This document shows positions 1-7,664 of a stretch of DNA of 17,394 bases, piece by piece (position 1 is the first letter of the stretch; each line of letters starts with the position of its first letter). The notes beneath the pieces are model-generated. The model was not told the DNA's origin. It was given only the letters and a program-made list of their open reading frames with translations, and ran no database searches. Origin of the DNA: an uncultured Erysipelotrichaceae bacterium (GTDB lineage: Bacteria > Bacillota_I > Bacilli_A > RF39 > UBA660). Location: NCBI GenBank assembly GCA_902782915.1, contig CACZOV010000060.1, forward strand, positions 1-17,394, written 5' to 3'. A program made the position numbers and the translations under genes.

Positions 1-290
1 TTAGATGTGATAATGAAAAAGCAAAAGAAGCAATTGGATATGATGCATTTGGACCTGATCTTGCTAATAGATTAAGAATGGATCCGGATAGAGAAAATAT
101 TTGTAATTTTTTATTAATGGAATATTTAGTAAAAATTTATTGTGCAATTGGATTTAATAAAATGGATGAAGCTGTTGAAATTTACCAAAATATGGTTGAA
201 TATTTATTTATAAGATATCGAAATATAGATAATTATGCAGAACTTATTGATGTAAAAAAAATAGATAATTCAAAAGTTTTATCAAAATAA
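1..290 (+). CDS. 3' end of unrecognised gene (partial)
   Basis: An open frame enters from the left edge (first complete codon at 3) and ends at TAA 288-290, giving the last 95 residues of a protein. I do not recognise the family. The visible part is charged and probably helical: a segment beginning RCDNEKAKEAIGYDAFG, then two amphipathic helix-like stretches (around NFLLMEYLVKIYCAIG and EAVEIYQNMVEYLFIRYRN). This could be a TPR-like or other all-helical C-terminus, but no signature motif supports a function. An internal ATG at 78 has no Shine-Dalgarno sequence and the frame is open upstream of it, so I treat the gene as truncated by the window and not as a 70-residue ORF. It is followed directly by a decayed gene, so it may itself lie in a degrading region. 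Confidence 0.6.
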   Translation, partial: RCDNEKAKEAIGYDAFGPDLANRLRMDPDRENICNFLLMEYLVKIYCAIGFNKMDEAVEIYQNMVEYLFIRYRNIDNYAELIDVKKIDNSKVLSK

Positions 291-292
291 AA

Positions 293-568
293 GGTATAGC
301 AATATATCTTTTTTCTTTATCTTATGTTAATGGAGCATTTTCTAAAAATTTATTTGATAAGATTGTAGAAAAGTATAAGTGTTATGAGGCTATACAAGTA
401 TAGCAAATGGTGAAAAGAATATATATGTTTTAGAATATGAAAATACTTTAATAACTTTATTTATGGCCAGTAGGAGGACCTCTTGTTGTAGGTGATATTG
501 AGGATCTTCATGTAAACGGAAAATTTATTATATTTGGTAGTTGTAGTTCTTGCTTTAGAACTTGCTAA
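293..568 (+). pseudogene. Decayed nucleoside (uridine/purine) phosphorylase fragment
   Basis: No intact ORF covers this stretch, but three consecutive pieces on the plus strand read as one protein. From 293 to the in-frame TAG at 401 the frame gives FSKNLFDKIVEKYKCYEAIQ. From 403 the frame shifts by one to give ANGEKNIYVLEYENTLITLF. From 467 the first frame returns with PVGGPLVVGDIEDLHVNGKF and then IIFGSC, stopping at TAA 566-568. The order (FS..LFDKIVE, then a short beta pair, then G-PL-VGD-EDL and K-F-I-FGSC) matches the N-terminal half of PNP/UDP-family nucleoside phosphorylases. The start region and the C-terminal half (over 100 residues) are absent. At least two frameshifts and one stop separate the pieces, so it is surely non-functional. 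Family assignment rests on motif recall, not on a search. Confidence 0.65.
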
Positions 569-615
569 AGTTATTAGTTAACTTTTATTTGATTTTTTAT
601 ATAAATAAAAAGATT

Positions 616-651
616 ACTTATACTATTTAAAAAATTAGTATAAGTTTTTTA
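616..651 (+). terminator. Hairpin terminator upstream of the autolysin gene
   Basis: Perfect 10-bp inverted repeat (ACTTATACTA at 616-625, TAGTATAAGT at 636-645) with a 10-nt loop, followed by a T-run from 645. It probably ended transcription of the decayed gene or of the gene at the left edge. The stem is AT-rich but long. Confidence 0.6.
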
Positions 652-690
652 CATTTTTTTACAAAATTCTTAATTCGACATTTTACATCT

Positions 691-719
691 TTTCTTTTTT
701 TTGATATACTTACTATAAT
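691..719 (+). promoter_or_regulatory. Promoter for autolysin gene
   Basis: A consensus -10 box TATAAT lies at 714-719, just before the gene's Shine-Dalgarno sequence. The hexamer 17 bases upstream (TTTCTT, 691-696) is a poor -35 box, so the -10 carries most of the evidence. The implied transcript start (about 726) would leave the Shine-Dalgarno sequence (721-727) at the very 5' end of the RNA, so the true start may be a few bases earlier. Confidence 0.45.
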
Positions 720-732
720 AGAGGTGGTAAAA

Positions 733-3700
733 ATGAAAAAGTATTTATTTATTTTTAATATTCTTTTCTTTTTACTTATTTTGAATACAAATGCTTTAAC
801 ATATGATGCAATAAAATCAAGAAATGTTTGTCCATCTTTTGAACTTGCTGAAGCCAAAGAGAATAAATCTTTATCTAGTATTAAATGTTTTGATAATTAT
901 AACTCTGCCAAAGATGAAATGAATAAAATAGATAATGATGATTTAGTTATTCTTGAAAGAAATAATAATATAACAAGAGTTATAGATGCAAAACTAGCCT
1001 TAGTTTATTTAGATATTGGAAATGTAGTAACTTATTACTTTAAAAATAGTGATTTAACAGGATATATTACCTATATGAATCATTATTCAGATTATGGAGC
1101 AACTGATGGAGTATTTTTAGAATTTAATTATTCAAATCATGCAGCTAAAGTTAAAACCAATGGAGTTGTAGGATGGATTAAAGATAAAGATTATAAAATT
1201 ATACCCTTAAATTTTGTTAACACAACATCTTATTATCAAATAACTGATAATGGAGTTTATCACTATTACGGAAGAAATATTGAACAAGAGTATATATCAT
1301 ATGGAAGAGTAATTGATAAAAAGCCTGATAAAATTAATAATGGTAAATACTTTAGTTATGATGGTATATATTTTTATAATGATTTAAAATCTATGATTAA
1401 AGATTATAAAAAAAATGTATATGAACAAAGTATAAATAAAAATAATCCTTATTATAACTATTATATGTATTTACCACATAGAGCAAGATCAAATTATACA
1501 GCCGATGATATAGATGCATATTTAAAACATAATAAAAATTTAATAGGAACAATTTATGGAAAACAATATGTTTCAAGATATTCGAATATGTATCAAACGG
1601 GAATATTTTTTAAGTCTAGTGAAACATTATACGGATCAAATGCAATTTTAATGATGTCACTTGCAACTAATGAATCAGCTCTAGGTCAAAGTAGGATTGC
1701 TATTGATAAAAATAATTTATTTGGTCATGCAGCATTTGATTCAAGTGCATATGACTCTGCAACTGGTTATTTAGATCCATATCAAAGTATTATAGGACAT
1801 GCAGAAAGTTATATTAATTGTCAGTATGCTAATCCAAAAGATTCTAAATATCATGGTTCTAATATGGGTAATAAGGCAAGTGGAATGAATATAATGTATG
1901 CAAGTGATCCTTATTGGGGGGAAAAGGCTGCTAATTATTACTATTTATTTGATAAAGATAACGGATATTTAGACTACAATTATTACCAATTAGGAATAAC
2001 CACTCATGATAGTGTAAATGTTCGAACTGAACCTAATTTAACAAGTAGTATTCCTTTTAACTTAAAGTATGAAAATGTTCCTGTTATAATACTTGAAGAA
2101 GTAAATGGAGTAAATGTAAATGGAAGTACGAAATGGTATAAAATTGTAAGTGATGCAAATCTCATAACAGAAAGAAGTAGTATTCAAAGTTGTAGTTATA
2201 CTAATTATTATAATTATAATTCTTATGTGTATGTTCATTCATCTTTCATTAAAAAAATAAATACAACAGTAAATGGAAAATATAATAATAATCAAACTTT
2301 AAATGATAAAAATTTAATATATAAAGAGTATTCAAGTGGTGCAACTTTTACTCCTAAAGTTGGACTTATTACAAAAGATACAAGCATATTTGATACTGCA
2401 ACTTTGTCTATTTCAATGAATAAAACTATAAAATCAGGAAATTTAACTCCAGTATTTATGGAAGCATCGCTTGACGGGAAAGTAGTTGCTTACTTAATTG
2501 AAACCGATTATAGTAAAAATCAAAAGGGATGGGTAAGTGCTTCGGCTTTAACTATTTCAGATAAAGATTTACTAAAAGTAAATATTACAGGAACTGGTGA
2601 TTATTTAAATGTTTATAAAACACCAGGTGGAAATGTTTTAGGATCCATTTATGATGCAACATATTCAGTTATTTTAGATAAACAAACATATGGAAATGAT
2701 CTATGGATTAAAATTTATTATGGAATTGATAATACAACTGCATGGATTAATACTAATATATCAAGTTCTAAAGGAAGTATTAATTATACTTTGGATAAAT
2801 TAAATGGAGTACCAACAATTAATGCAAGTGATAAATCTTTGATGTTAAACTCTACTTTTGATCCTAAATCAAATGTTACAGCATCTGATCCAGAAGATGG
2901 AGATTTAACAAATAAGATTGAAATAGTTAAAAATACAGTTAATACAAAAAAAGCCGGTACTTATGAAGTAACTTATCAAGTAAAAGATAAAAAAGGTGAA
3001 AATGTAACTAAAACAATTAAAGTAACAATTCAAGATTATAAATCTGGTAATCCATTATTCTTATATGAATCAATGAAGCAAGTAAATGATGTAACATTTG
3101 AAATAAAAGGATTCTTAGGAATAAAGCAAATGGATAATATAAATGTTGATCATTATTTAAAATTTGTAAATCAAGAGAATAACTTGGTTTATGAATTTAA
3201 ACTTCAAAAGTATTCTAATTATCCTTATGAAATGTCTAGTTTGGATGATGATAAATCTTATAATTATAGTGGTGGATGGTTTCAAGGAAATATTACTTTA
3301 AATTCTGAAAATATTAAAGAAGGAAATTACACTATATATATAGTTGCATATAACAATAATGGTTATAAAACAGAAACCTATTTTACCAATATAGCCTTTT
3401 TAGATATGCCAAGACGTATTCAAGGAAAGTCAAGAGGAATTTCTTTTGATATTGATTATAGTATGTCAGGAAGTCCTATGTTAGTTTCTATTCGTGATAA
3501 TGGATTAATAAGTTATGATGCACCAACTAGCTTTGATCCAACATATAATTTCTTTAATGAATTAAAGTTAAATAATAATACTTTAAGTATTACTGGAACT
3601 AGTCATAGTGCTAATGTAAGTTATTCTAAAAATGATACTGTAAAAAGAGAAATAATATTTGAAAATATAAGAACTTATGAAAAATTTAGTTATGAGTTAG

Positions 3701-3969
3701 GTTATATTGATAATGGTCCATATAAAGTAGAACTTGCTGTAAGTGATAATAAGGATAAGACTAGAGCATGGTTTAAAAAAGAAATCGATTTATCAAAACT
3801 TACAAGTGGAACTTATGCAATTTATATAAAAACATCATCTAATAATAAAACTTATTATGGAGAACTTATTGATATAGCATATACAGACTTTAAGTCTATT
3901 AATACTAGTAAATATGAATTTAAAAGAATTGATCAAAAAAGACTTAGAGTAGAATTAACTGTAAAATAA
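733..3969 (+). CDS. Secreted multidomain endo-beta-N-acetylglucosaminidase (autolysin)
   Basis: Predicted exported peptidoglycan hydrolase of 1078 residues. The start is ATG 733, because GAGGTGG (721-727) is its Shine-Dalgarno sequence and overlaps an upstream in-frame GTG (724). Residues 1-21 form a signal peptide (Lys-Lys, hydrophobic core, cleavage after NTNA). A 250-residue SH3-like N-terminal region follows. About 280-410 is a LytD/FlgJ-type glucosaminidase domain with the motif SLATNESALGQS, putative catalytic Glu314, then NNLFGHAAFDSS. SH3-like modules, probably wall-binding, follow at about 418-515 (SVNVRTEPN) and 610-676 (YLNVYKTPGGNVLG). An Ig-like/DUF5011 module spans about 688-767 (DPEDGDLTNKIEI, AGTYEVTYQVKDKKG). 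The last 310 residues hold two divergent copies of an unrecognised beta-rich domain. No LPXTG signal or C-terminal membrane anchor is seen, so retention probably depends on the SH3-like modules. It is a single-gene unit, closed by the hairpin at 3968-4000. The hydrolase call is solid; the exact bond cut is family inference. Confidence 0.88.
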   Translation: MKKYLFIFNILFFLLILNTNALTYDAIKSRNVCPSFELAEAKENKSLSSIKCFDNYNSAKDEMNKIDNDDLVILERNNNITRVIDAKLALVYLDIGNVVTYYFKNSDLTGYITYMNHYSDYGATDGVFLEFNYSNHAAKVKTNGVVGWIKDKDYKIIPLNFVNTTSYYQITDNGVYHYYGRNIEQEYISYGRVIDKKPDKINNGKYFSYDGIYFYNDLKSMIKDYKKNVYEQSINKNNPYYNYYMYLPHRARSNYTADDIDAYLKHNKNLIGTIYGKQYVSRYSNMYQTGIFFKSSETLYGSNAILMMSLATNESALGQSRIAIDKNNLFGHAAFDSSAYDSATGYLDPYQSIIGHAESYINCQYANPKDSKYHGSNMGNKASGMNIMYASDPYWGEKAANYYYLFDKDNGYLDYNYYQLGITTHDSVNVRTEPNLTSSIPFNLKYENVPVIILEEVNGVNVNGSTKWYKIVSDANLITERSSIQSCSYTNYYNYNSYVYVHSSFIKKINTTVNGKYNNNQTLNDKNLIYKEYSSGATFTPKVGLITKDTSIFDTATLSISMNKTIKSGNLTPVFMEASLDGKVVAYLIETDYSKNQKGWVSASALTISDKDLLKVNITGTGDYLNVYKTPGGNVLGSIYDATYSVILDKQTYGNDLWIKIYYGIDNTTAWINTNISSSKGSINYTLDKLNGVPTINASDKSLMLNSTFDPKSNVTASDPEDGDLTNKIEIVKNTVNTKKAGTYEVTYQVKDKKGENVTKTIKVTIQDYKSGNPLFLYESMKQVNDVTFEIKGFLGIKQMDNINVDHYLKFVNQENNLVYEFKLQKYSNYPYEMSSLDDDKSYNYSGGWFQGNITLNSENIKEGNYTIYIVAYNNNGYKTETYFTNIAFLDMPRRIQGKSRGISFDIDYSMSGSPMLVSIRDNGLISYDAPTSFDPTYNFFNELKLNNNTLSITGTSHSANVSYSKNDTVKREIIFENIRTYEKFSYELGYIDNGPYKVELAVSDNKDKTRAWFKKEIDLSKLTSGTYAIYIKTSSNNKTYYGELIDIAYTDFKSINTSKYEFKRIDQKRLRVELTVK

Positions 3970-4000
3970 AGATAGATTATTATTTTAAATCTATCTTTTT
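3968..4000. terminator. Bidirectional terminator between autolysin and DUF192 genes
   Basis: 11-bp perfect stem (AAAGATAGATT 3968-3978, AATCTATCTTT 3988-3998) with a 9-nt loop and a plus-strand T-run (3996-4001). The stem begins in the TAA of the plus-strand gene, and the minus-strand gene's TAA (3980-3982) lies in the loop, so one hairpin serves both convergent genes. The T-run is better on the plus strand. Confidence 0.8.
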
Positions 4001-4285
4001 TATATCATTTTTAATAAAATTATTAGGAAATTCATAAGTATAATATACTTTAGGTTTTATAATAATTTTATTTTTTTTAACATTTTTAAATATATATAAA
4101 ACATTGTTTTGTTGATCGGTCATTATGATATCAATTGGCTCTTTCATAAAAAAAGTATGAATTGAGTTAGTTTTAATTCTTAGGCAATTTTTAATATTTT
4201 TTTGAAACATAAATCCTTTTAATTTTTTTAAAAACGTATTAGCATAAACTAATTCAATTTCATTATTATCAACTATTACTTTCAT
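3980..4285 (-). CDS. DUF192 family protein
   Basis: 101-residue protein of the DUF192 family (PF02643), whose biochemical role is not established. Family hallmarks are visible in order: an N-terminal beta pair, ANTFLKKLKGFMFQ (family pattern A.T...R..GLM), then the IHTFFMKEPIDIIMTDQQ core, and a late I-KP-VYYTYEFP segment ending in the family's Pro-containing loop. Length is about that of a bare DUF192 domain. Many homologues carry a signal peptide; this one does not, so it is predicted to be cytosolic. The start ATG (complement of 4283-4285) is preceded by AAAGAGG at 4290-4296. It has its own promoter and converges on the autolysin gene with an 11-bp gap. It shares a roughly 60-bp divergent control region with the RelA/SpoT-like gene, but nothing else ties the two functionally. 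Confidence 0.85.
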   Translation of the reverse strand: MKVIVDNNEIELVYANTFLKKLKGFMFQKNIKNCLRIKTNSIHTFFMKEPIDIIMTDQQNNVLYIFKNVKKNKIIIKPKVYYTYEFPNNFIKNDIKKIDLK

Positions 4286-4312
4286 AAATCCTCTTTACTT
4301 TTTTGTAATTTT

Positions 4313-4340
4313 AATATATCATATAAGTAGATTTTGTCAA
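4313..4340 (-). promoter_or_regulatory. Promoter for DUF192 gene
   Basis: On the minus strand, TTGACA (plus 4335-4340) and TATATT (plus 4313-4318) are separated by 16 bases. The implied leader is about 20 nt. The -35 box abuts the Shine-Dalgarno sequence of the divergent gene at 4341, so transcription of the two may interfere. Confidence 0.7.
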
Positions 4341-4355
4341 GAAGGGGTGAATATT

Positions 4356-5084
4356 TTGAATTCAGATATTACAGTTGAGGAGTATTTGAGAATTCGGGAA
4401 GATGTTGCTAGCTTTTTAGAAGAAAAGAGAAAAAATCAAGTAACAACTTTTGATAAGCTACCTAGTGATAGACATAAAAAAGTGGTTTTAGATAATGCTA
4501 ATTTAGTATATCAAAGATCTAAATTAATAGAACCATCTATTTCTAAAGATTTAAGTGACTTAATAGAACCTAATTTGAGTGAGTTTCGATCTTTTGATCA
4601 TAGAATAAAAAACCTTGAAAGTTTAAAAAGAAAAATAATTGCTGATAGTCGTGAATATGAAGGATCATATTTAAGGGCTGCTAATAATCTTTGTGATGGG
4701 GTAAGGTACACAATTGTTATACCAGATGATTTATATGTTTCAAAGTGTGATGAATATTTACACAAATTAGAAAGTATGGGATATGAGGTAGTTGATTTTA
4801 AAAACAATTGGGGAAAACCATTTTATCAAGGTTTTAATGTTCGAATATCTTGTCCATCAGGAAGTGATATTTTTGAACTTCAATTTCATACACCATATGG
4901 TTATCAAATAAAAGAGGGGTCAACTAGAGATCTTTATCAGGTAGTAAGAGATGAAGATGTAAGTTATGAAGCAATTGAACTTAAGAAGAAAGCAAATAAG
5001 TTAAGAAAACTATTTCAAAGTAGTGTTAATGTTCCAATAGGTGCATTAGAGTATAATTATGATCCAGAAAAAAAGATTAAATAA
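4356..5084 (+). CDS. RelA/SpoT-fold nucleotidyltransferase-like protein
   Basis: 242 residues, soluble, no signal peptide. The start is taken as TTG 4356, because the Shine-Dalgarno sequence AAGGGGTGA (4342-4350) overlaps the upstream in-frame GTG (4347) and sits 5 bases before the TTG. The N-terminal ~100 residues are charged and helical. The core (about 108-200) has the layout of the RelA/SpoT synthetase-like fold: CDGVRYTIVIPDD with D114 and R117, then a helix and GYEVVDFKNNW, then YQGFN (Y157-N161), then ELQFHTPYGYQIKE with E174, Q176 and H178 (compare E-Q-R-T in alarmone synthetases), then a downstream Arg (R198). This variant core, with ELQFHTP in place of EVQIRT, occurs in RelA/SpoT-like polymorphic toxins and phage-head-associated proteins. 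No hydrolase HD, TGS or ACT domain is present, so it is not a full Rel enzyme. Substrate unknown: it could make an alarmone, modify RNA or protein, or be non-catalytic. The next gene follows after 23 bases, probably co-transcribed. Confidence 0.6.
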   Translation: MNSDITVEEYLRIREDVASFLEEKRKNQVTTFDKLPSDRHKKVVLDNANLVYQRSKLIEPSISKDLSDLIEPNLSEFRSFDHRIKNLESLKRKIIADSREYEGSYLRAANNLCDGVRYTIVIPDDLYVSKCDEYLHKLESMGYEVVDFKNNWGKPFYQGFNVRISCPSGSDIFELQFHTPYGYQIKEGSTRDLYQVVRDEDVSYEAIELKKKANKLRKLFQSSVNVPIGALEYNYDPEKKIK

Positions 5085-5107
5085 ATGGTTGTAAAGGAGG
5101 GTGTTTG

Positions 5108-5332
5108 ATGGATACTGAAATAGAATATTATATGAGAAAAAGTGGTGTTATAGTTAGAGTTATTGATGGGGTTGTTCTTGAATACTTAAATAAGGAATTT
5201 AATTGGATACCAAATCAAGAATGGTTTGTTTCAATGTTTGTAGATGGAGAAGATGAGTACATTCCACTTTCTAAAGAAAAAGTAGATTCTTTATTAGAAG
5301 AAAAGTTGAATTCTAAAAAAATGACAAGATAA
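5108..5332 (+). CDS. Small hypothetical protein, partner of RelA/SpoT-like gene
   Basis: 74 residues, not recognised. The start is ATG 5108, seven bases after a strong AAAGGAGG (5093-5100); an in-frame TTG directly before it (5105) is less likely. It is acidic in the middle (DGEDEY), with a predicted beta-hairpin-like start (GVIVRVIDGVVLEYL), a Trp-containing turn (FNWIPNQEWFVSMF) and a C-terminal helix (KEKVDSLLEEKLNSKK). No signal peptide or membrane segment. It is 23 bases downstream of the RelA/SpoT-like gene with no terminator between, then a terminator follows, so the two form an operon. A regulator or antitoxin role for the upstream gene's product is possible by context only. Confidence 0.7.
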   Translation: MDTEIEYYMRKSGVIVRVIDGVVLEYLNKEFNWIPNQEWFVSMFVDGEDEYIPLSKEKVDSLLEEKLNSKKMTR

Positions 5333-5348
5333 TCTTGTTATTTTTTTT
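5315..5348 (+). terminator. Terminator of the RelA/SpoT-like operon
   Basis: A-run 5315-5321 pairs with T-run 5341-5347, and ACAAG (5324-5328) pairs with CTTGT (5334-5338) around a 5-nt loop, followed by a T-run to 5348. The stem includes the stop codon of the 74-residue gene. Confidence 0.8.
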
Positions 5349-5362
5349 ATAAATGATATAAT
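5335..5362 (+). promoter_or_regulatory. ftsK: Promoter for ftsK
   Basis: Extended -10 TGATATAAT (hexamer 5357-5362) with a weaker -35 TTGTTA at 5335-5340, spacer 16. The -35 hexamer lies inside the right arm of the upstream terminator. The start codon is 23 bases past the -10, so the leader is short. Confidence 0.65.
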
Positions 5363-5385
5363 TAAGTAGTAGAAAGTAGGTTACT

Positions 5386-7623
5386 ATGGCAAAGAAGAAA
5401 AAGAAAAAAGAAACAAAGAAAAAATTTCTTTATCAAGTTGAGCTTTATGGTTTAATTTTAATTTTACTTGGAATACTTGGTATTTGTGGATATGGTCCTT
5501 GTGGAGAGTTTATCTGTGCATTTGCAGCTTTTTTATTTGGATGCTTGTATTTTGTTTTTTTAACTGCTTTAATTATAATTGGTTTTTATATTATTTTAAA
5601 AAAAGAATATCCAGATTTTTGGAATACTAAGATAGTAGGTTTTTATATATTTATTATTGGTATTTTAATGCTTTTACATATGTCTTATATTAATAATGGA
5701 TTTTTAGGATTTCAAAATACAATGGAAGAAACATTTAAAAACTCTATGCATGTATTTGATATTATAAATGGTGCAAGTAGAAATCTTGCTTTTGAAAACA
5801 TTGGTGGAGGAATAATTGGAGGATTCTTTATTAGTTTATTTGCATCTTTATTTGATGTTTCTGGTGTTAAAATTATTTACATCGTTTTAATTATTTTTGG
5901 AGCCTTAGTAGTTACTGGAATTAGTATAGCTGATATTATTAAAAATATTGTATCTGGAAGTAGGAAAATGTTACCAAAACATGAAGAAGTAGAAGAAGAA
6001 AAACATGATGTTAAAATAAATGATCATGAAGAAGAAGATTCTAAAGTTGTTATTTCAAGTATTAATGAACTTAAAAAAGCTAAGATTATAGATAATAATG
6101 TAGTTGAATCTAATGTTGATTCGCAGGATAAAGAAGAAATTGAAATAATAAGACCAAATGAAAACTATAAGTTGCCACCTCTTAATTTACTTGATCCTCC
6201 TAAAAAGACTAAAAATAATAATCAAGCAGGAATTGAATCTAATATTAATAAATTAGAAGAAGTATTAAGAGAATTTGGAATAATTGGTCATGTTGTTGAA
6301 GTAACAGTTGGACCGGCAATTACCCAGTATGAATTAGAACTAAAAGCTGGAACTAAATTAAATAAATTAATAGGAATTAACAAGGAAATAAGTTTAGCTC
6401 TTGCTAAAAAAGATGTTCGTATTCAAGCACCAATTCCAGGTAAAAGTACAGTTGGAATTGAAATATCAAATGAAACTCCAACTACTGTTTATATCAAAGA
6501 GATAATGGAAAAACTTATTGCTGAAAAATCTAGTAATAAATTAATGGTAGCACTTGGAAAAGATATTTTATCTAAACCAAAATACTGTGAAATTAATAAA
6601 ACTCCGCATATGTTAGTAGCAGGAGCAACTGGATCTGGTAAATCAGTTTGTATTAACTGTATATTAGCAAGTATTTTAATGACAGCTAAACCTGATGAAG
6701 TAAAACTTTTACTTGTTGATCCTAAAAAAGTTGAATTATCTGTTTTTAATGGAGTTCCTCATTTACTTGCACCGGTTGTTACTGATCCAAAAAAGGCAAG
6801 CGTTGCACTATCAAAAATAGTAAAAGAAATGGAAGATAGATATGATATTTTTGAAGAAAAAGGTGTAAAAAATATTGGTTCATATAATGATATGATCGAA
6901 AAGAAAAATAAAAATCTTCCAGATGATGCTAAATTAAAAAAAATGCCTTATATTGTTGTCATTGTAGATGAACTTGCTGATTTAATGTTAGTTGCAAGTA
7001 AAGAAGTAGAAGACTCGATTATGCGTATTACTCAGATGGCAAGAGCTGCTGGAATTCATTTAATTATAGCAACACAAAGACCATCAACTGATGTTATTAC
7101 TGGTGTTATTAAAGCTAATATTCCATCTCGTATATCATTTGCTGTATCTTCTGGAATTGACTCTAGAACAATTCTTGATATGGTTGGAGCTGAAAAGCTT
7201 TTAGGACGTGGAGATATGCTCTTTTTACCAATGGGAGAATCAACTCCAACTCGTATTCAAGGAGCTTGGATAACAGAAGAAGAAGTTAAAAGAATTGTTG
7301 ATTATACAATTAGTCAACAAAAGGCAATGTATGATGAAAAGATGCTTAATTTAAATTCTGAATCTGATTCTAATTCAAAAACAGATGCTAAGACTGAGTT
7401 AAAAGAAGAATATGATGATCCATTATATGATGAGATTGTTGAATTTGTAATAACAAGTGGTAAAGCAAGTGCATCTCTTCTTCAAAGAAGATTTAAGTTG
7501 GGTTACAATAGAGCTGCAAGAATTGTTGATTTATTAGAAGAAAGGGGAATAATTGGTCCACAGAATGGATCAAAACCAAGAGAAGTACTTGTAAAACTTG
7601 AACAAACTGATGATGAAGCTTAA
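5386..7623 (+). CDS. ftsK: DNA translocase FtsK/SpoIIIE
   Basis: 745 residues, close to Bacillus SpoIIIE (787). It is a membrane-anchored hexameric ATPase that pumps double-stranded DNA, clearing chromosome ends from the division septum. A Lys-rich N-terminus precedes four or five membrane segments (about 17-185), then a low-complexity acidic linker (about 195-285). The motor has the alpha/beta domains with Walker A GATGSGKS at residues 413-420 and Walker B VVIVDELADLM with D528/E529, followed by ARAAGIHLIIATQRPSTDVI. The C-terminal gamma winged helix (about 677-740; SASLLQRRFKLGYNRAARI) is the part that reads KOPS/SRS-type orienting sequences. All key residues are intact. ATG 5386 follows a weak AGTAGG Shine-Dalgarno. 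Whether it acts at vegetative division or in sporulation cannot be told from the window; no sporulation gene is present. Single-gene unit with its own promoter and a strong terminator shared with the convergent HAD gene. Confidence 0.96.
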   Translation: MAKKKKKKETKKKFLYQVELYGLILILLGILGICGYGPCGEFICAFAAFLFGCLYFVFLTALIIIGFYIILKKEYPDFWNTKIVGFYIFIIGILMLLHMSYINNGFLGFQNTMEETFKNSMHVFDIINGASRNLAFENIGGGIIGGFFISLFASLFDVSGVKIIYIVLIIFGALVVTGISIADIIKNIVSGSRKMLPKHEEVEEEKHDVKINDHEEEDSKVVISSINELKKAKIIDNNVVESNVDSQDKEEIEIIRPNENYKLPPLNLLDPPKKTKNNNQAGIESNINKLEEVLREFGIIGHVVEVTVGPAITQYELELKAGTKLNKLIGINKEISLALAKKDVRIQAPIPGKSTVGIEISNETPTTVYIKEIMEKLIAEKSSNKLMVALGKDILSKPKYCEINKTPHMLVAGATGSGKSVCINCILASILMTAKPDEVKLLLVDPKKVELSVFNGVPHLLAPVVTDPKKASVALSKIVKEMEDRYDIFEEKGVKNIGSYNDMIEKKNKNLPDDAKLKKMPYIVVIVDELADLMLVASKEVEDSIMRITQMARAAGIHLIIATQRPSTDVITGVIKANIPSRISFAVSSGIDSRTILDMVGAEKLLGRGDMLFLPMGESTPTRIQGAWITEEEVKRIVDYTISQQKAMYDEKMLNLNSESDSNSKTDAKTELKEEYDDPLYDEIVEFVITSGKASASLLQRRFKLGYNRAARIVDLLEERGIIGPQNGSKPREVLVKLEQTDDEA

Positions 7624-7624
7624 T

Positions 7625-7664
7625 AAAAAAACTTAATTATTTTGTAAAGTAATTAAGTTTTTTT
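7625..7664. terminator. Bidirectional terminator between ftsK and HAD phosphatase genes
   Basis: 15-bp perfect inverted repeat: seven A then CTTAATTA (7625-7639) and TAATTAAG then seven T (7650-7664), with a 10-nt loop. The flanking A-run and T-run make it a good terminator on both strands. The minus-strand gene's TAA (7633-7635) lies in the stem. Confidence 0.9.

Noticed and set aside
627..857. Minus-strand open frame opposite the start of the autolysin gene
   Set aside because: It overlaps the terminator, the promoter and the signal-peptide region of the plus-strand gene, has a lysine-rich low-complexity product and no Shine-Dalgarno sequence. It is a shadow frame.
4598..4807. Minus-strand open frame inside the RelA/SpoT-like gene
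   Set aside because: No ribosome binding site and no recognisable product; it lies wholly inside a gene with good motifs on the other strand.
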